DNA from: Muribaculaceae bacterium
Lineage (GTDB): Bacteria > Bacillota > Clostridia > Lachnospirales > Lachnospiraceae
Direction of reading: 5' to 3'
NCBI GenBank assembly: GCA_023666425.1
Contig: JAMPCA010000003.1
Coordinates: 62,001-126,000 of the forward strand
Length of the DNA: 64,000 nucleotides
Shown here: piece after piece, positions 17,711 through 24,448 of the stretch
Position numbering within the stretch: position 1 is the first letter of the stretch
Layout of the letters: every line of letters begins with the position of its first letter
The notes under the pieces: model-generated
Told to the model about the DNA's origin: nothing
Databases searched by the model: none
What the model saw: the letters and a program-made list of their open reading frames with translations, nothing else
Position numbers and translations under genes: made by a program

Positions 17711-18559
17711 TTAAATTTCCAGCACCAGCCCCATCATCTCCAGTTGCTTTCTGTGTTCCCTGCTGCTGGTTTTCATATAGATGCGGGTAGTCTCGATACT
17801 GCTGTGCCCCAGAATATCCGCCAGCTTTGCGATATCTTTTTTAATCTCATAAAATACCTGTGCGAAGAGATGGCGCAAATTATGCGGAAAAACCTTCTCC
17901 TCGTCCACCCCTGCCTCTTTACACAGGGTTTTCATTTCCCTCCAGACGTTGCTGCGGTCTACGGGTTTACCGCCAGAAGTACAAAACACATACCCCTCTC
18001 CAATCTCATTTTTGCTGATATATTTTTTCAGAAGCTTTTGCAGCCTCTTTGGAAAAAGTACGGTGCGCAGCTTTCCCTTACAATGAATCTCCATCATCCC
18101 GTCATAGACGCTCTCTACCGTGACAAAGGTAAGCTCGCTGATCCGTATCCCGGTTGCGCAGATGGTCTGCAAAATCATCGCAAGACGGTCTCTACCATTT
18201 TTTGACGCCGTGCGAACCAGTCTTTGATACTCAGCCTTTGTCAGGTGTCTGTTTTCCGCGCAAAATACTTCCCGCTGTTTCCTGTATGCCTTTACCCGCA
18301 GCTCATGCCAGCCTGCAAAAATGAAAAAACGGTTGACCGCCACCAGAAAAGAATTGATGCTTGAAATTTTGTAGCCCTGCTCCCTTAGATAGTTCTTGTA
18401 AGCAATCACCAGAGATTTATTTAATTCCTGCTCTCCGGTAAAGCTCGTAAACTTCTTAAGATCGCGCATGTATTTTTCAATTGTAGCTGCCTCCTTCTCC
18501 TCGTTAAACAGATAATCCTGATACTGCTCCAGCAACTCCTTTGTCATTACACGTTCCAT
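17711..18559 (-). CDS. Tyrosine recombinase (candidate DNA invertase)
   Basis: A 282-residue XerC/D-like recombinase. The N-terminal SAM-like core-binding domain spans about 5-95. The catalytic set is complete: R139 in TGIRISEL, K163 near CKGKLR, H226 and R229 in HNLRHLF, H252 in LGHSS, and nucleophile Y261 in TTRIYMK. The start is the ATG at 18559 with GAGGA seven bases upstream; a longer frame reaches 18604. It ends next to an inverted site with 11-6-11 geometry, and no other phage or ICE genes are near, so site-specific inversion of the adjacent promoter is the best reading. A chromosome-dimer Xer role is unlikely because the target pair is local and inverted. Confidence 0.88.
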   Translation of the reverse strand: MERVMTKELLEQYQDYLFNEEKEAATIEKYMRDLKKFTSFTGEQELNKSLVIAYKNYLREQGYKISSINSFLVAVNRFFIFAGWHELRVKAYRKQREVFCAENRHLTKAEYQRLVRTASKNGRDRLAMILQTICATGIRISELTFVTVESVYDGMMEIHCKGKLRTVLFPKRLQKLLKKYISKNEIGEGYVFCTSGGKPVDRSNVWREMKTLCKEAGVDEEKVFPHNLRHLFAQVFYEIKKDIAKLADILGHSSIETTRIYMKTSSREHRKQLEMMGLVLEI

Positions 18560-18637
18560 TTTCTTATCCTCACTTGTCCTCAAGAATTTGACAGCACAAC
18601 GCACATTTTAGTATAGCGGGAAATAAAGGATTTTACA

Positions 18638-18793
18638 ATGAGAACTTATATTGAAACATTGTTGGTGTTCGGTATGATTTTGTAGCTTGTCCGTATTGTA
18701 GTGACGGTTATCAGCATCATCGTCACGACGATCAGTATCTGGCAGACCAGAAGAAATAAAAGACATCAAAAAAGCAACCTCCCCCAAAGTTAG
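18638..18793 (+). pseudogene. Holin-like type I toxin with in-frame stop
   Basis: ATG at 18638 with AAAGGA upstream. The frame reads MRTYIETLLVFGMIL, a TAG stop, then LVRIVVTVISIIVTTISIWQ and a basic tail RRNKRHQKSN before a second stop at 18793. One hydrophobic helix plus a charged end is the pattern of the small holin-like (type I) toxins. A single nonsense change explains the break. A bidirectional hairpin overlaps the 3' end, where an antisense antitoxin RNA is usually found. Confidence 0.65.
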
Positions 18794-18804
18794 GTCGCTT
18801 TTTT
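18768..18804. terminator. Bidirectional terminator at the type I toxin 3' end
   Basis: Arms AAAAAAGCAACCT and AGGTCGCTTTTTT (one mismatch) around CCCCCAAAGTT. A-run on the left and T-run on the right allow termination from both sides, as expected where a toxin mRNA and an antisense RNA converge. The 250 bases that follow, up to 19050, hold no gene I can support; they may encode the antisense RNA. Confidence 0.75.
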
Positions 18805-18997
18805 GAGCTACTATTAACCAAGGCGAACTGTTGCTTCACGGTAACACCTTTTCTACAACGTGTCTTAGCACTTATCTATAGTTCCGTCAACAAATTTTTT
18901 TGCACGGCAGAATCCCTCATTTGATGGAAATAGTTTCTTGATCAATCGCCCTAGCCATAACAAAATTATTTCACTATGATTTTGTAGTTATTTCTGG

Positions 18998-19003
18998 TAT
19001 AAT
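18998..19003 (+). promoter_or_regulatory. Extended -10 box before the relBE-like pair
   Basis: TGGTATAAT ends at 19003, about 57 bases before the antitoxin ATG. No convincing -35 hexamer is 17 bases upstream, so the extended -10 probably carries the promoter. Confidence 0.55.
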
Positions 19004-19059
19004 AAATATATGAAAATTATAAATTCCATTTATATCCATAAAGAAAAAGGGTGGTGTCT

Positions 19060-19272
19060 ATGAGTAATAGGGAAAAAATTGTTGAGCTTTTAAATGTTAT
19101 ACCAGACTATAAAATCGGTTATGTCCTCGCATATGTTCAGGGTATAGCTGCTGATGAGGAAGCAGATGATCTATTTTGTCAAAGAATGGTGGAAAATTAC
19201 GAAAACGCTCCCGCCGAGGATAAGGAAGGTATCCCTCTTGAGGAATGCTTAAAGGAATGGGGGCTGAATTGA
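19060..19272 (+). CDS. RelB-like antitoxin
   Basis: A 70-residue acidic protein, MSNREKIVELLNVIPDYKIG onward, typical of the small antitoxins found in front of RelE-type toxins in gut Clostridia. The helical N-terminus would give DNA binding and dimerisation; the acidic tail (PAEDKEGIPLEECLKEW) would wrap the toxin. The ATG at 19060 has AAGGGTGG in front and is preferred over the GTG at 19051. It overlaps the toxin gene by one base (TGATG). Confidence 0.75.
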   Translation: MSNREKIVELLNVIPDYKIGYVLAYVQGIAADEEADDLFCQRMVENYENAPAEDKEGIPLEECLKEWGLN

Positions 19273-19523
19273 TGTATCAGATTATCATCAAAAAGAAAGC
19301 GAAAAAGTTTATCGACAGATTACCCATGAATGAAAGAAAGCGTATTGCTTATGCGATAGAACAACTGCCAAATGGTGAAGACATAAAAAAATTAAAAGGG
19401 CATAATAACTTACTGAGACTGCGTGTCAATAATTATCGGATTATTTATAGTGTGGACAATGGACAACTAATTGTTTATGTTATTGATATAGACAACCGTG
19501 GAGATATATACAAAAGATATTAG
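19272..19523 (+). CDS. RelE/ParE-family toxin
   Basis: An 83-residue protein with the RelE fold pattern: YQIIIKKKAKKFIDRLP at the start, then the core LKGHNNLLRLRVNNYRIIYSV and the terminal beta strand. The Arg residues in LRLRVNNYRI and the basic cleft residues are kept, so it looks functional. It would cut or block translation when unbound by the antitoxin. Start at the ATG overlapping the antitoxin stop. Confidence 0.85.
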   Translation: MYQIIIKKKAKKFIDRLPMNERKRIAYAIEQLPNGEDIKKLKGHNNLLRLRVNNYRIIYSVDNGQLIVYVIDIDNRGDIYKRY

Positions 19524-19533
19524 CTAATAGGGA
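19512..19533 (+). repeat. Direct repeat, first copy (flanks hicB)
   Basis: Contains AAGATATTAGCTAA followed by TAGGGAGG, across the end of the relE-like gene. A second copy, AAGATATTAGCTAA followed by AAGGAAG, lies at 20067-20087 after hicB. Confidence 0.5.
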
Positions 19534-19632
19534 GGACAGCAATGAATCCACGAACCACAGCTATCAGGGATCTGAATAACAACGCAGGGCGGGAGGTAAA
19601 GTCTCCCCGTCACCAGCAAAGGAGGCTGACTT

Positions 19633-20040
19633 ATGAAATATATCTATACTGCAATATTTGAACCAAATGAAGATGGCACCAAATATTACTGCAGAGTCCC
19701 TGATCTGCCCGGATGCGTCACCACCGGAAGCAATATTGATGATGCCATTGAGATGATTACCGATGCGGCCAGCGGCTGGCTCGTAGTGGCAGAAGATGAA
19801 GAAAATGAGATCCCTGCTGCCACCCCACAGCATATGCTGGACATTCCTGAAAATGCCATCTGTTCCATTATTCGTGTTGATACGCTCGCTTACCGGGCCG
19901 CAACTGACACCAGGGCAGTACGCAAGAATGTCTCCCTGCCTGCATGGATGGCTACCCTTGCAGAAAAGCGGGGCGTAAACTGCTCCCAAGTTCTCCAGGA
20001 CGGACTTATGCAGCTGCTCAATGCCAGACATGCAAGATAA
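19633..20040 (+). CDS. HicB-like antitoxin without HicA partner
   Basis: A 135-residue protein. The N-terminal HicB RNase-H-like domain (YTAIFEPNEDGTKYYCRVPD, then LPGCVTTGSNIDDAIEM) is followed by an insert and a C-terminal ribbon-helix-helix (RKNVSLPAWMATLAEKRGVN). AGGAGG seven bases before the ATG sets the start. No hicA frame is present within 100 bases on either side, so this is an orphan. It lies between two copies of a short direct repeat, suggesting arrival as a block or loss of hicA. It may still act as a repressor. Confidence 0.82.
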   Translation: MKYIYTAIFEPNEDGTKYYCRVPDLPGCVTTGSNIDDAIEMITDAASGWLVVAEDEENEIPAATPQHMLDIPENAICSIIRVDTLAYRAATDTRAVRKNVSLPAWMATLAEKRGVNCSQVLQDGLMQLLNARHAR

Positions 20041-20066
20041 GCCTGACAGAATCGAATGATTTCCAA

Positions 20067-20087
20067 GATATTAGCTAAAAGGAAGTC
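20067..20087 (+). repeat. Direct repeat, second copy (flanks hicB)
   Basis: AAGATATTAGCTAA followed by AAGGAAG; 14 identical bases shared with 19512-19533, in the same orientation, about 550 bases apart. It could be a scar of recombination between two toxin genes. Confidence 0.5.
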
Positions 20088-20108
20088 CCAGGGCTTGGGC
20101 CGGGAGCC

Positions 20109-20714
20109 TCAATCCATCTGATACTCCCCCTCCCCGGTCTCTGTATCCAGTTGAATTTTCTTATGTATGTACTCGGCCTTACCCAGAAAATCCAGCTCCA
20201 CTCTGTCAGTATTCCATTCCCGCTGCGCGCTTGTATTGCGGTTGCTTATTTGCCCCCTGCTGTTATGCATCCGCATTCGCTGCTTCACCGGATCGCTGAT
20301 ACAGTTGATTCTGTCATTCCGGTATGCGGTATAGAATCTTGTCTGCTGATAAGAAATGGGAATCCCCAAAAATCCGGCAATCGCCATCGCATTTTGCACA
20401 GCTCCCTGAAACTGATATTTAATAATTTCCTCCCATGTCGTCTCTTTCACGGTTCGTTTCAGCTCAAAAACATGTAAAATCCAGCCCTGCCTGCGCTTTT
20501 CAAACAGTATATAATCCGCGCATTTTTTGTTGGTAAAATAGTCCAGCTTATGTTTTTCCAGCCTGATAAATAAAATAGATGGAGCCTTTAGATACACGGT
20601 CAGTCTGCATCTTCCTTCCGGTGAGATTTCTTCCATCTGCACATCATGGTCAGCTTCCGTGTGCAGATTCCTGTCCATCATTCCAAGCCGCTCTTCTAAT
20701 CTCTGGTCAAACAC
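20109..20714 (-). CDS. Candidate PD-(D/E)XK-type nuclease, partner of ATPase
   Basis: A 201-residue protein I cannot name. A middle segment has the shape of a restriction-endonuclease-like core: D67 in KKCADYILFEK, then E84-x-K86 in LHVFELKR at the end of a hydrophobic strand, then a glutamine-rich helix (YQFQGAVQNAM). The C-terminus is basic and polar. The GTG at 20714 overlaps the ATPase gene by 19 bases; ATGs at 20681/20678 are alternatives. The coupled ATPase suggests a two-part defence or DNA-repair module. The fold assignment is inference from motif spacing. Confidence 0.55.
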   Translation of the reverse strand: MFDQRLEERLGMMDRNLHTEADHDVQMEEISPEGRCRLTVYLKAPSILFIRLEKHKLDYFTNKKCADYILFEKRRQGWILHVFELKRTVKETTWEEIIKYQFQGAVQNAMAIAGFLGIPISYQQTRFYTAYRNDRINCISDPVKQRMRMHNSRGQISNRNTSAQREWNTDRVELDFLGKAEYIHKKIQLDTETGEGEYQMD

Positions 20715-22084
20715 TGTGAATCGTCCATTCCTTCCTCTATATGCATGGTCTGATCGCTCAGTTTTTTAAGCATGTTAAAAAAAGTACCGGCCTCAAAGCC
20801 ATATTCGGTACGCGCTGCCGCCTGCACCGTTGTCTTACCGTTTTCTCCCACCTCAAACTGATATACTGCCATCTCCTCAGGATCTAACAGTTCCGCCTCT
20901 TCGATTCCCATTTCCTCTAAAAGGCTTTCCTTATTTTTCCCTGCAAGCGCTGTAAGCTTAATGGCATTATTTATCTGCTGCAGAATCAGGTCAGAATGCG
21001 TGGTGGCAAACACCGGAACCCCCGCATGGACAAGCCGGAGCAATACGTTTGCCATCACGCACTGCAGGCTGGGATGCAGAGAAATTTCCGGCTCCTCGAT
21101 CAGCAGAGACGCCACTTTTGTATAGCGCAAAAACATAATGAGCGGTGCCACCTCTGTAACAACGGCAGAGGATACATACATGGGGAGCTGTTTGTCTTCT
21201 CCCACAGGCGTATACAGAATATCGTGCGCCGGCAGATTCGATATATCAATTTTACCGCGGATCATATTTTCTTCGATATAGCGCAAGACCTCATCATGCG
21301 TATGCATCTGCTCTTCAACGTTCATGGAACTCAGAATCTGTAAAAAATCGCTGGTGGGTCTTGTCAGTAACGCAAGATCTGCGGTTTCCTCTCCAAATCT
21401 TTGTTTCAGTGCCTCTCCGATAATCGCTTTATAGGTAAGCAAAAAGCCGGTTCTCGCCGTCGGCATATAAATGGTGCTTGCACTCTGCAGATTACGGAAT
21501 CCTTTCCGAAGCAGGGACTGCAGAATACCCACGATCAAAAAGGCTCTGTCGTCGTCCTCTTTCTTTTCATGCACATTGATCCTAAAGCCCGTCATGCGCG
21601 TGCCTGCATCCTCACATACGGCAATGGACACCTCCTCCGGCCGGTTTTCTTCATTCAGAGTCTTTTTTACCCTGATCTCTGCCTGATAATCCTCCGGAAA
21701 TTCTACCGAAAGCTGTCCGCAGGACATCTCTTTGCGGAAAAACTGCTGCAAAAATTTATCTTTATTCTCCAGGAGAATTTCATTGAGCAGACACTGAAAG
21801 CACTGGATTTCATCTCCGGATACGACATACGCGCCCCTGGTATCCCTGTCCACTGTGTCCAGGATTTTTTCCAGAATCCCAAGGCATTTCCGGTACGCTT
21901 CCCCGTCCTCACGGATCTGATAATGGTCGTAATAAAAGCGCACATTCAGCAGGCCATACAATACCGTCATAATATAGCTTTTTCCGCTATTATTATCCCC
22001 GATAAACAGTGTCAGGGGAGCAATCCTGATATCCGCCTCTTTAATTTTTCCCAAATGCTTTACATGAAGTGTCCAGCCCTTCAT
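20696..22084 (-). CDS. ABC/SMC-type AAA ATPase (OLD-like, no TOPRIM)
   Basis: A 462-residue ATPase. Walker A is GDNNSGKS (residues 29-36), Walker B is SLLIEEPE (about 328), and FATTHSD (about 363) supplies the H-loop; the pattern is that of the AAA_15/AAA_21 group including OLD, GajA, PtuA and AriA ATPases. There is no C-terminal TOPRIM; the last 100 residues are a short helical tail. The ATG at 22084 has GGAGG six bases upstream. It is coupled to the nuclease-like gene. These pairs are typical of defence systems, but this one matches none I can name. Confidence 0.8.
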   Translation of the reverse strand: MKGWTLHVKHLGKIKEADIRIAPLTLFIGDNNSGKSYIMTVLYGLLNVRFYYDHYQIREDGEAYRKCLGILEKILDTVDRDTRGAYVVSGDEIQCFQCLLNEILLENKDKFLQQFFRKEMSCGQLSVEFPEDYQAEIRVKKTLNEENRPEEVSIAVCEDAGTRMTGFRINVHEKKEDDDRAFLIVGILQSLLRKGFRNLQSASTIYMPTARTGFLLTYKAIIGEALKQRFGEETADLALLTRPTSDFLQILSSMNVEEQMHTHDEVLRYIEENMIRGKIDISNLPAHDILYTPVGEDKQLPMYVSSAVVTEVAPLIMFLRYTKVASLLIEEPEISLHPSLQCVMANVLLRLVHAGVPVFATTHSDLILQQINNAIKLTALAGKNKESLLEEMGIEEAELLDPEEMAVYQFEVGENGKTTVQAAARTEYGFEAGTFFNMLKKLSDQTMHIEEGMDDSQCLTRD

Positions 22085-22159
22085 ATACAACCTCCATCTC
22101 TCACCATTGCATCAATCGTCTGTGCATATTTTAATTCTATCACAGCCCACTGTCAACGT

Positions 22160-22954
22160 CTAGTATATCCGGTTTTTCACCGAATCCTTATACTTATACA
22201 AATACGCCCCCAGCAGCCCGGTTCCCACCGCCAGCACTACCACAGAGCTTACCCACGCCAGCACGCTTTTATCCACGCTCCACGCCAGAATCCCCGTCTC
22301 TGTCCGAAGCACCGCAATCGCATTTGCCGCAATATGTCCCAGCACTGCCACATAAAGCCCGGCCCTGTCCATGAGAAGAGCGAGCACCGCGCCGATGATG
22401 AGCGCATAGAGAAACTGCACGATATTGAAATGCACCAGCGCAAAGAGCAGGGCGGACACAACAACTGCCGCTGCCTTGGGAAGCTGGTTTCGTAAACGTC
22501 CGAAAATAATCCCGCGAAAAACCAGCTCCTCAAGAATGGGCGTGGCAACTGCCGAGCTGACCAGCTCCAGCGCGAGCGTGCTCCCGTAAAATCCGGCGTT
22601 CGCCTCTTTAAAGCCTGCCGAAAGCTCCACCAGGGGCGTCATGGAAATCAGATTGTTTGCCGCGACACTCAGACAGGCCACAATGGCAAGCGCCCACAAG
22701 CCATGAAAAAGATGCTCCCGCTTTATGGAAAAGTGCTCCTTTTGTATTCCCCGGAGAGCCTCATCCTGCCGGTAGAAGGGCCACATGCAGGGCAGCGTCG
22801 CAAGGGTTGAAATGAGCTGGGAGATCACATAGTGCTCATGGTCGCTTCCAAAAATCTGCTGTGCGACTGCCATGACAATCAGCATGACGGCATAATAAAA
22901 TAACAGCGGATACAAAATATTCCAGATCTGCATTGCAATTCCATCTCGTTTCAT
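22160..22954 (-). CDS. CPBP-family intramembrane metalloprotease
   Basis: A 264-residue membrane protein with about eight helices. The CPBP (CAAX/Abi) motifs are present: EELVFRG near residue 143, FALVHFN near 172 and a final HIAANAIA near 210, which supply Glu and His metal ligands in the membrane. Start at the ATG at 22954 with AGGAG seven bases upstream. It follows the HAD gene by ten bases and is probably co-transcribed. The substrate is unknown; relatives process bacteriocins or membrane proteins. Confidence 0.87.
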   Translation of the reverse strand: MKRDGIAMQIWNILYPLLFYYAVMLIVMAVAQQIFGSDHEHYVISQLISTLATLPCMWPFYRQDEALRGIQKEHFSIKREHLFHGLWALAIVACLSVAANNLISMTPLVELSAGFKEANAGFYGSTLALELVSSAVATPILEELVFRGIIFGRLRNQLPKAAAVVVSALLFALVHFNIVQFLYALIIGAVLALLMDRAGLYVAVLGHIAANAIAVLRTETGILAWSVDKSVLAWVSSVVVLAVGTGLLGAYLYKYKDSVKNRIY

Positions 22955-22964
22955 AGACACTCTC

Positions 22965-23615
22965 CTAGCTGATTTTCGCCAAAATCCCGGGCAGCTCCAG
23001 CAAATCGCCGCAGACAGCGACCGCTCCGGCCGCTGTCATCTCCTCTATATTCCCAAAGCCAAAGCGGACTGCCACGCAGGGCATCCCAATGCATTTTGCG
23101 CCCTCTACATCAAAAATTGTATCCCCGACCAGACACATCTCCTCCCGCGGAATGTCCTCCCAGCGCCGCAGCACCTCGCGCAGCACTTCCTCCTTCGTGG
23201 AGATTGTTCTGTCGAAGGTCGCCCCCGCCACATCGTCAAACAGCTCCAAAACACCGAAGTGCTCAAGGATTCTCCGGCAGCTCAGCTCCGGCTTGGAGCT
23301 GGCCACGCCGACGCGGTATCCCTGCGCCCGAAGCTCCTGCACACATTCCGCCACATGGGGATAGAGACTGCACTCAAAAATTCCGTCGCGGTTGTATCTT
23401 TCCCGGTAATAAACCACCGCCTCATCCGCCCGCTCCCCCGAAAATCCATAAAGCTTCTCAAAGGTATACTGCAGGGGCGGCCCGATAAAAGCATAGAGCT
23501 TCTCCGGCGCCGTCTCCTCAATTCCATAATGAGCCAGCGCATACTGGGCGCATTTCGTGATTCCCTCCGAGGAATCCACCAGTGTCCCGTCTAAATCAAA
23601 TAAGATTGCACGCAT
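22965..23615 (-). CDS. HAD-family phosphatase (phosphoglycolate phosphatase-like)
   Basis: A 216-residue HAD subfamily IA hydrolase. Motif I is FDLDGTLVDSS (residues 5-15), motif II the Ser in GVASSKPE, and motif IV GDTIFDVEGA with the metal Asp. The cap is the small helical type used on phosphoglycolate, pyrophosphate or nucleotides. The start is the ATG at 23615 (MRAILFDLDG) with GGAGG upstream; a longer frame to 23792 runs through the folT riboswitch on the other strand and is not real. It is divergent from folT. Confidence 0.87.
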   Translation of the reverse strand: MRAILFDLDGTLVDSSEGITKCAQYALAHYGIEETAPEKLYAFIGPPLQYTFEKLYGFSGERADEAVVYYRERYNRDGIFECSLYPHVAECVQELRAQGYRVGVASSKPELSCRRILEHFGVLELFDDVAGATFDRTISTKEEVLREVLRRWEDIPREEMCLVGDTIFDVEGAKCIGMPCVAVRFGFGNIEEMTAAGAVAVCGDLLELPGILAKIS

Positions 23616-23628
23616 TCCAAATTCCTCC

Positions 23629-23656
23629 TTGCAATTTTCTCTATAAGGGCTATAAT
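23629..23656 (+). promoter_or_regulatory. Promoter of folT
   Basis: TTGCAA, a 16-base spacer and TATAAT, ending about 25 bases before the riboswitch. It starts just inside the divergent HAD gene's leader. Confidence 0.75.
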
Positions 23657-23681
23657 GTTTCTTGTACAGACAATTATATAT

Positions 23682-23785
23682 GAGCAGAGTAGAGTCTTGC
23701 GCGTAAAGTGCCACGGGAACAGGGAGTTGATCCGTGGACGAAAAGAATTCAGTTTCTTGCGGTGCAGGATTCGCATCCCGCTGCT
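23682..23785 (+). ncRNA. Tetrahydrofolate (THF) riboswitch
   Basis: The folT leader carries all conserved blocks of the THF riboswitch in order: GAGTAGA, GCGCGTAAAGTG, a stem CCACGG/CCGTGG around GGGAGTTGAT, GACGAA, TTGCGGTG, and GCATCCCGCTGC closing the outer stem. Spacing fits the Clostridia class. Binding of reduced folate would reduce FolT expression, probably by hiding the AAGGAGG site near 23825-23831. A stem after the aptamer (GCAGC TAC GCTGC) may form the expression platform. Confidence 0.92.
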
Positions 23786-23840
23786 GCCACAAGGCCTTTT
23801 TTGTGTGCAGCTACGCTGCCATACAAAGGAGGTTATTTTT

Positions 23841-24413
23841 ATGAAAAAAATCAAAGAACTTTATCTTTCTTCCATGGGAGAGCTCCTCTCCCCCAGGAAT
23901 CTCGCGCTTCTCGGTCTTTTGGGAGCCCTCTCCATCGTACTCTCCATGGTCGCAAGCATCGACGCCGGCCCCTATGTACGCATCGGCTTTTCCAGCCTTC
24001 CCAACCGCATCGCGGAATGCCTGTTCGGTCCCTTTATCGGCTGCATTTTCGGCGGAGTCATGGACGTTCTCAAATTCATCGTCCGCCCCTCCGGCCCTTT
24101 TTTCTTCGGCTTCACCTTTGACGCCATGCTGGCAGGGCTCCTCTACGGAAGCCTTCTCTATAAAAAGCCCGTGACGATCCCCCGTGTGTTCGCCGCCGAG
24201 CTTTTGGCAAAAACCATCGTCAACTGCGGCTTCAATACCTTATGGATCTCCATGCTTTACGGCAGGGGCTTTTTAGTCCTGCTTCCGATGCGCCTCTTAA
24301 AAAATCTGGTCATGCTGCCCATTGACACGCTGATCTCCTTTTTTACGCTGACTGCGGCGGTAAGGCTCCTCTCCCATCTGCATCTGCGCGAAAGCCGCCC
24401 GCAGGCTGAATAA
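23841..24413 (+). CDS. folT: Folate ECF transporter substrate-binding subunit
   Basis: A 190-residue S component with about six membrane helices. SIVLSMVASIDAGPYVRIGF and GPFIGCIFGGVMDVLKFIV are typical of FolT, and the arginine in YVRIGFS and the acidic residue in GGVMD lie in the substrate region. It brings folate into the cell with the shared EcfA/A'/T module, whose genes are elsewhere. The start is the ATG at 23841 with AAGGAGG upstream. The THF riboswitch in front makes the substrate call strong. It ends at a shared terminator with parC. Confidence 0.93.
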   Translation: MKKIKELYLSSMGELLSPRNLALLGLLGALSIVLSMVASIDAGPYVRIGFSSLPNRIAECLFGPFIGCIFGGVMDVLKFIVRPSGPFFFGFTFDAMLAGLLYGSLLYKKPVTIPRVFAAELLAKTIVNCGFNTLWISMLYGRGFLVLLPMRLLKNLVMLPIDTLISFFTLTAAVRLLSHLHLRESRPQAE

Positions 24414-24417
24414 CAGC

Positions 24418-24448
24418 AAAGCTGCCGGATGGCAGCTTTTATTTTTTC
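24418..24448. terminator. Bidirectional terminator between folT and parC
   Basis: Perfect stem AAAGCTGCC/GGCAGCTTT with GGAT loop, T-run to the right and A-run to the left. It separates two convergent genes and overlaps the last codons of parC (KKK). Confidence 0.85.

Noticed and set aside
17711-18559. Recombinase as the integrase of an ICE or prophage
   Set aside because: No excisionase, relaxase, phage or tRNA attachment site is nearby, and the adjacent inverted 11-6-11 sites fit an inversion role better.
21401-22495. 364-residue plus-strand open frame across the ATPase and CPBP genes
   Set aside because: It runs antisense through two well-supported genes, has no family motifs and no ribosome site.
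23616-23792. N-terminal extension of the HAD phosphatase
   Set aside because: It would be read through the THF riboswitch on the other strand; the HAD motif starts at the internal ATG with a strong ribosome site.
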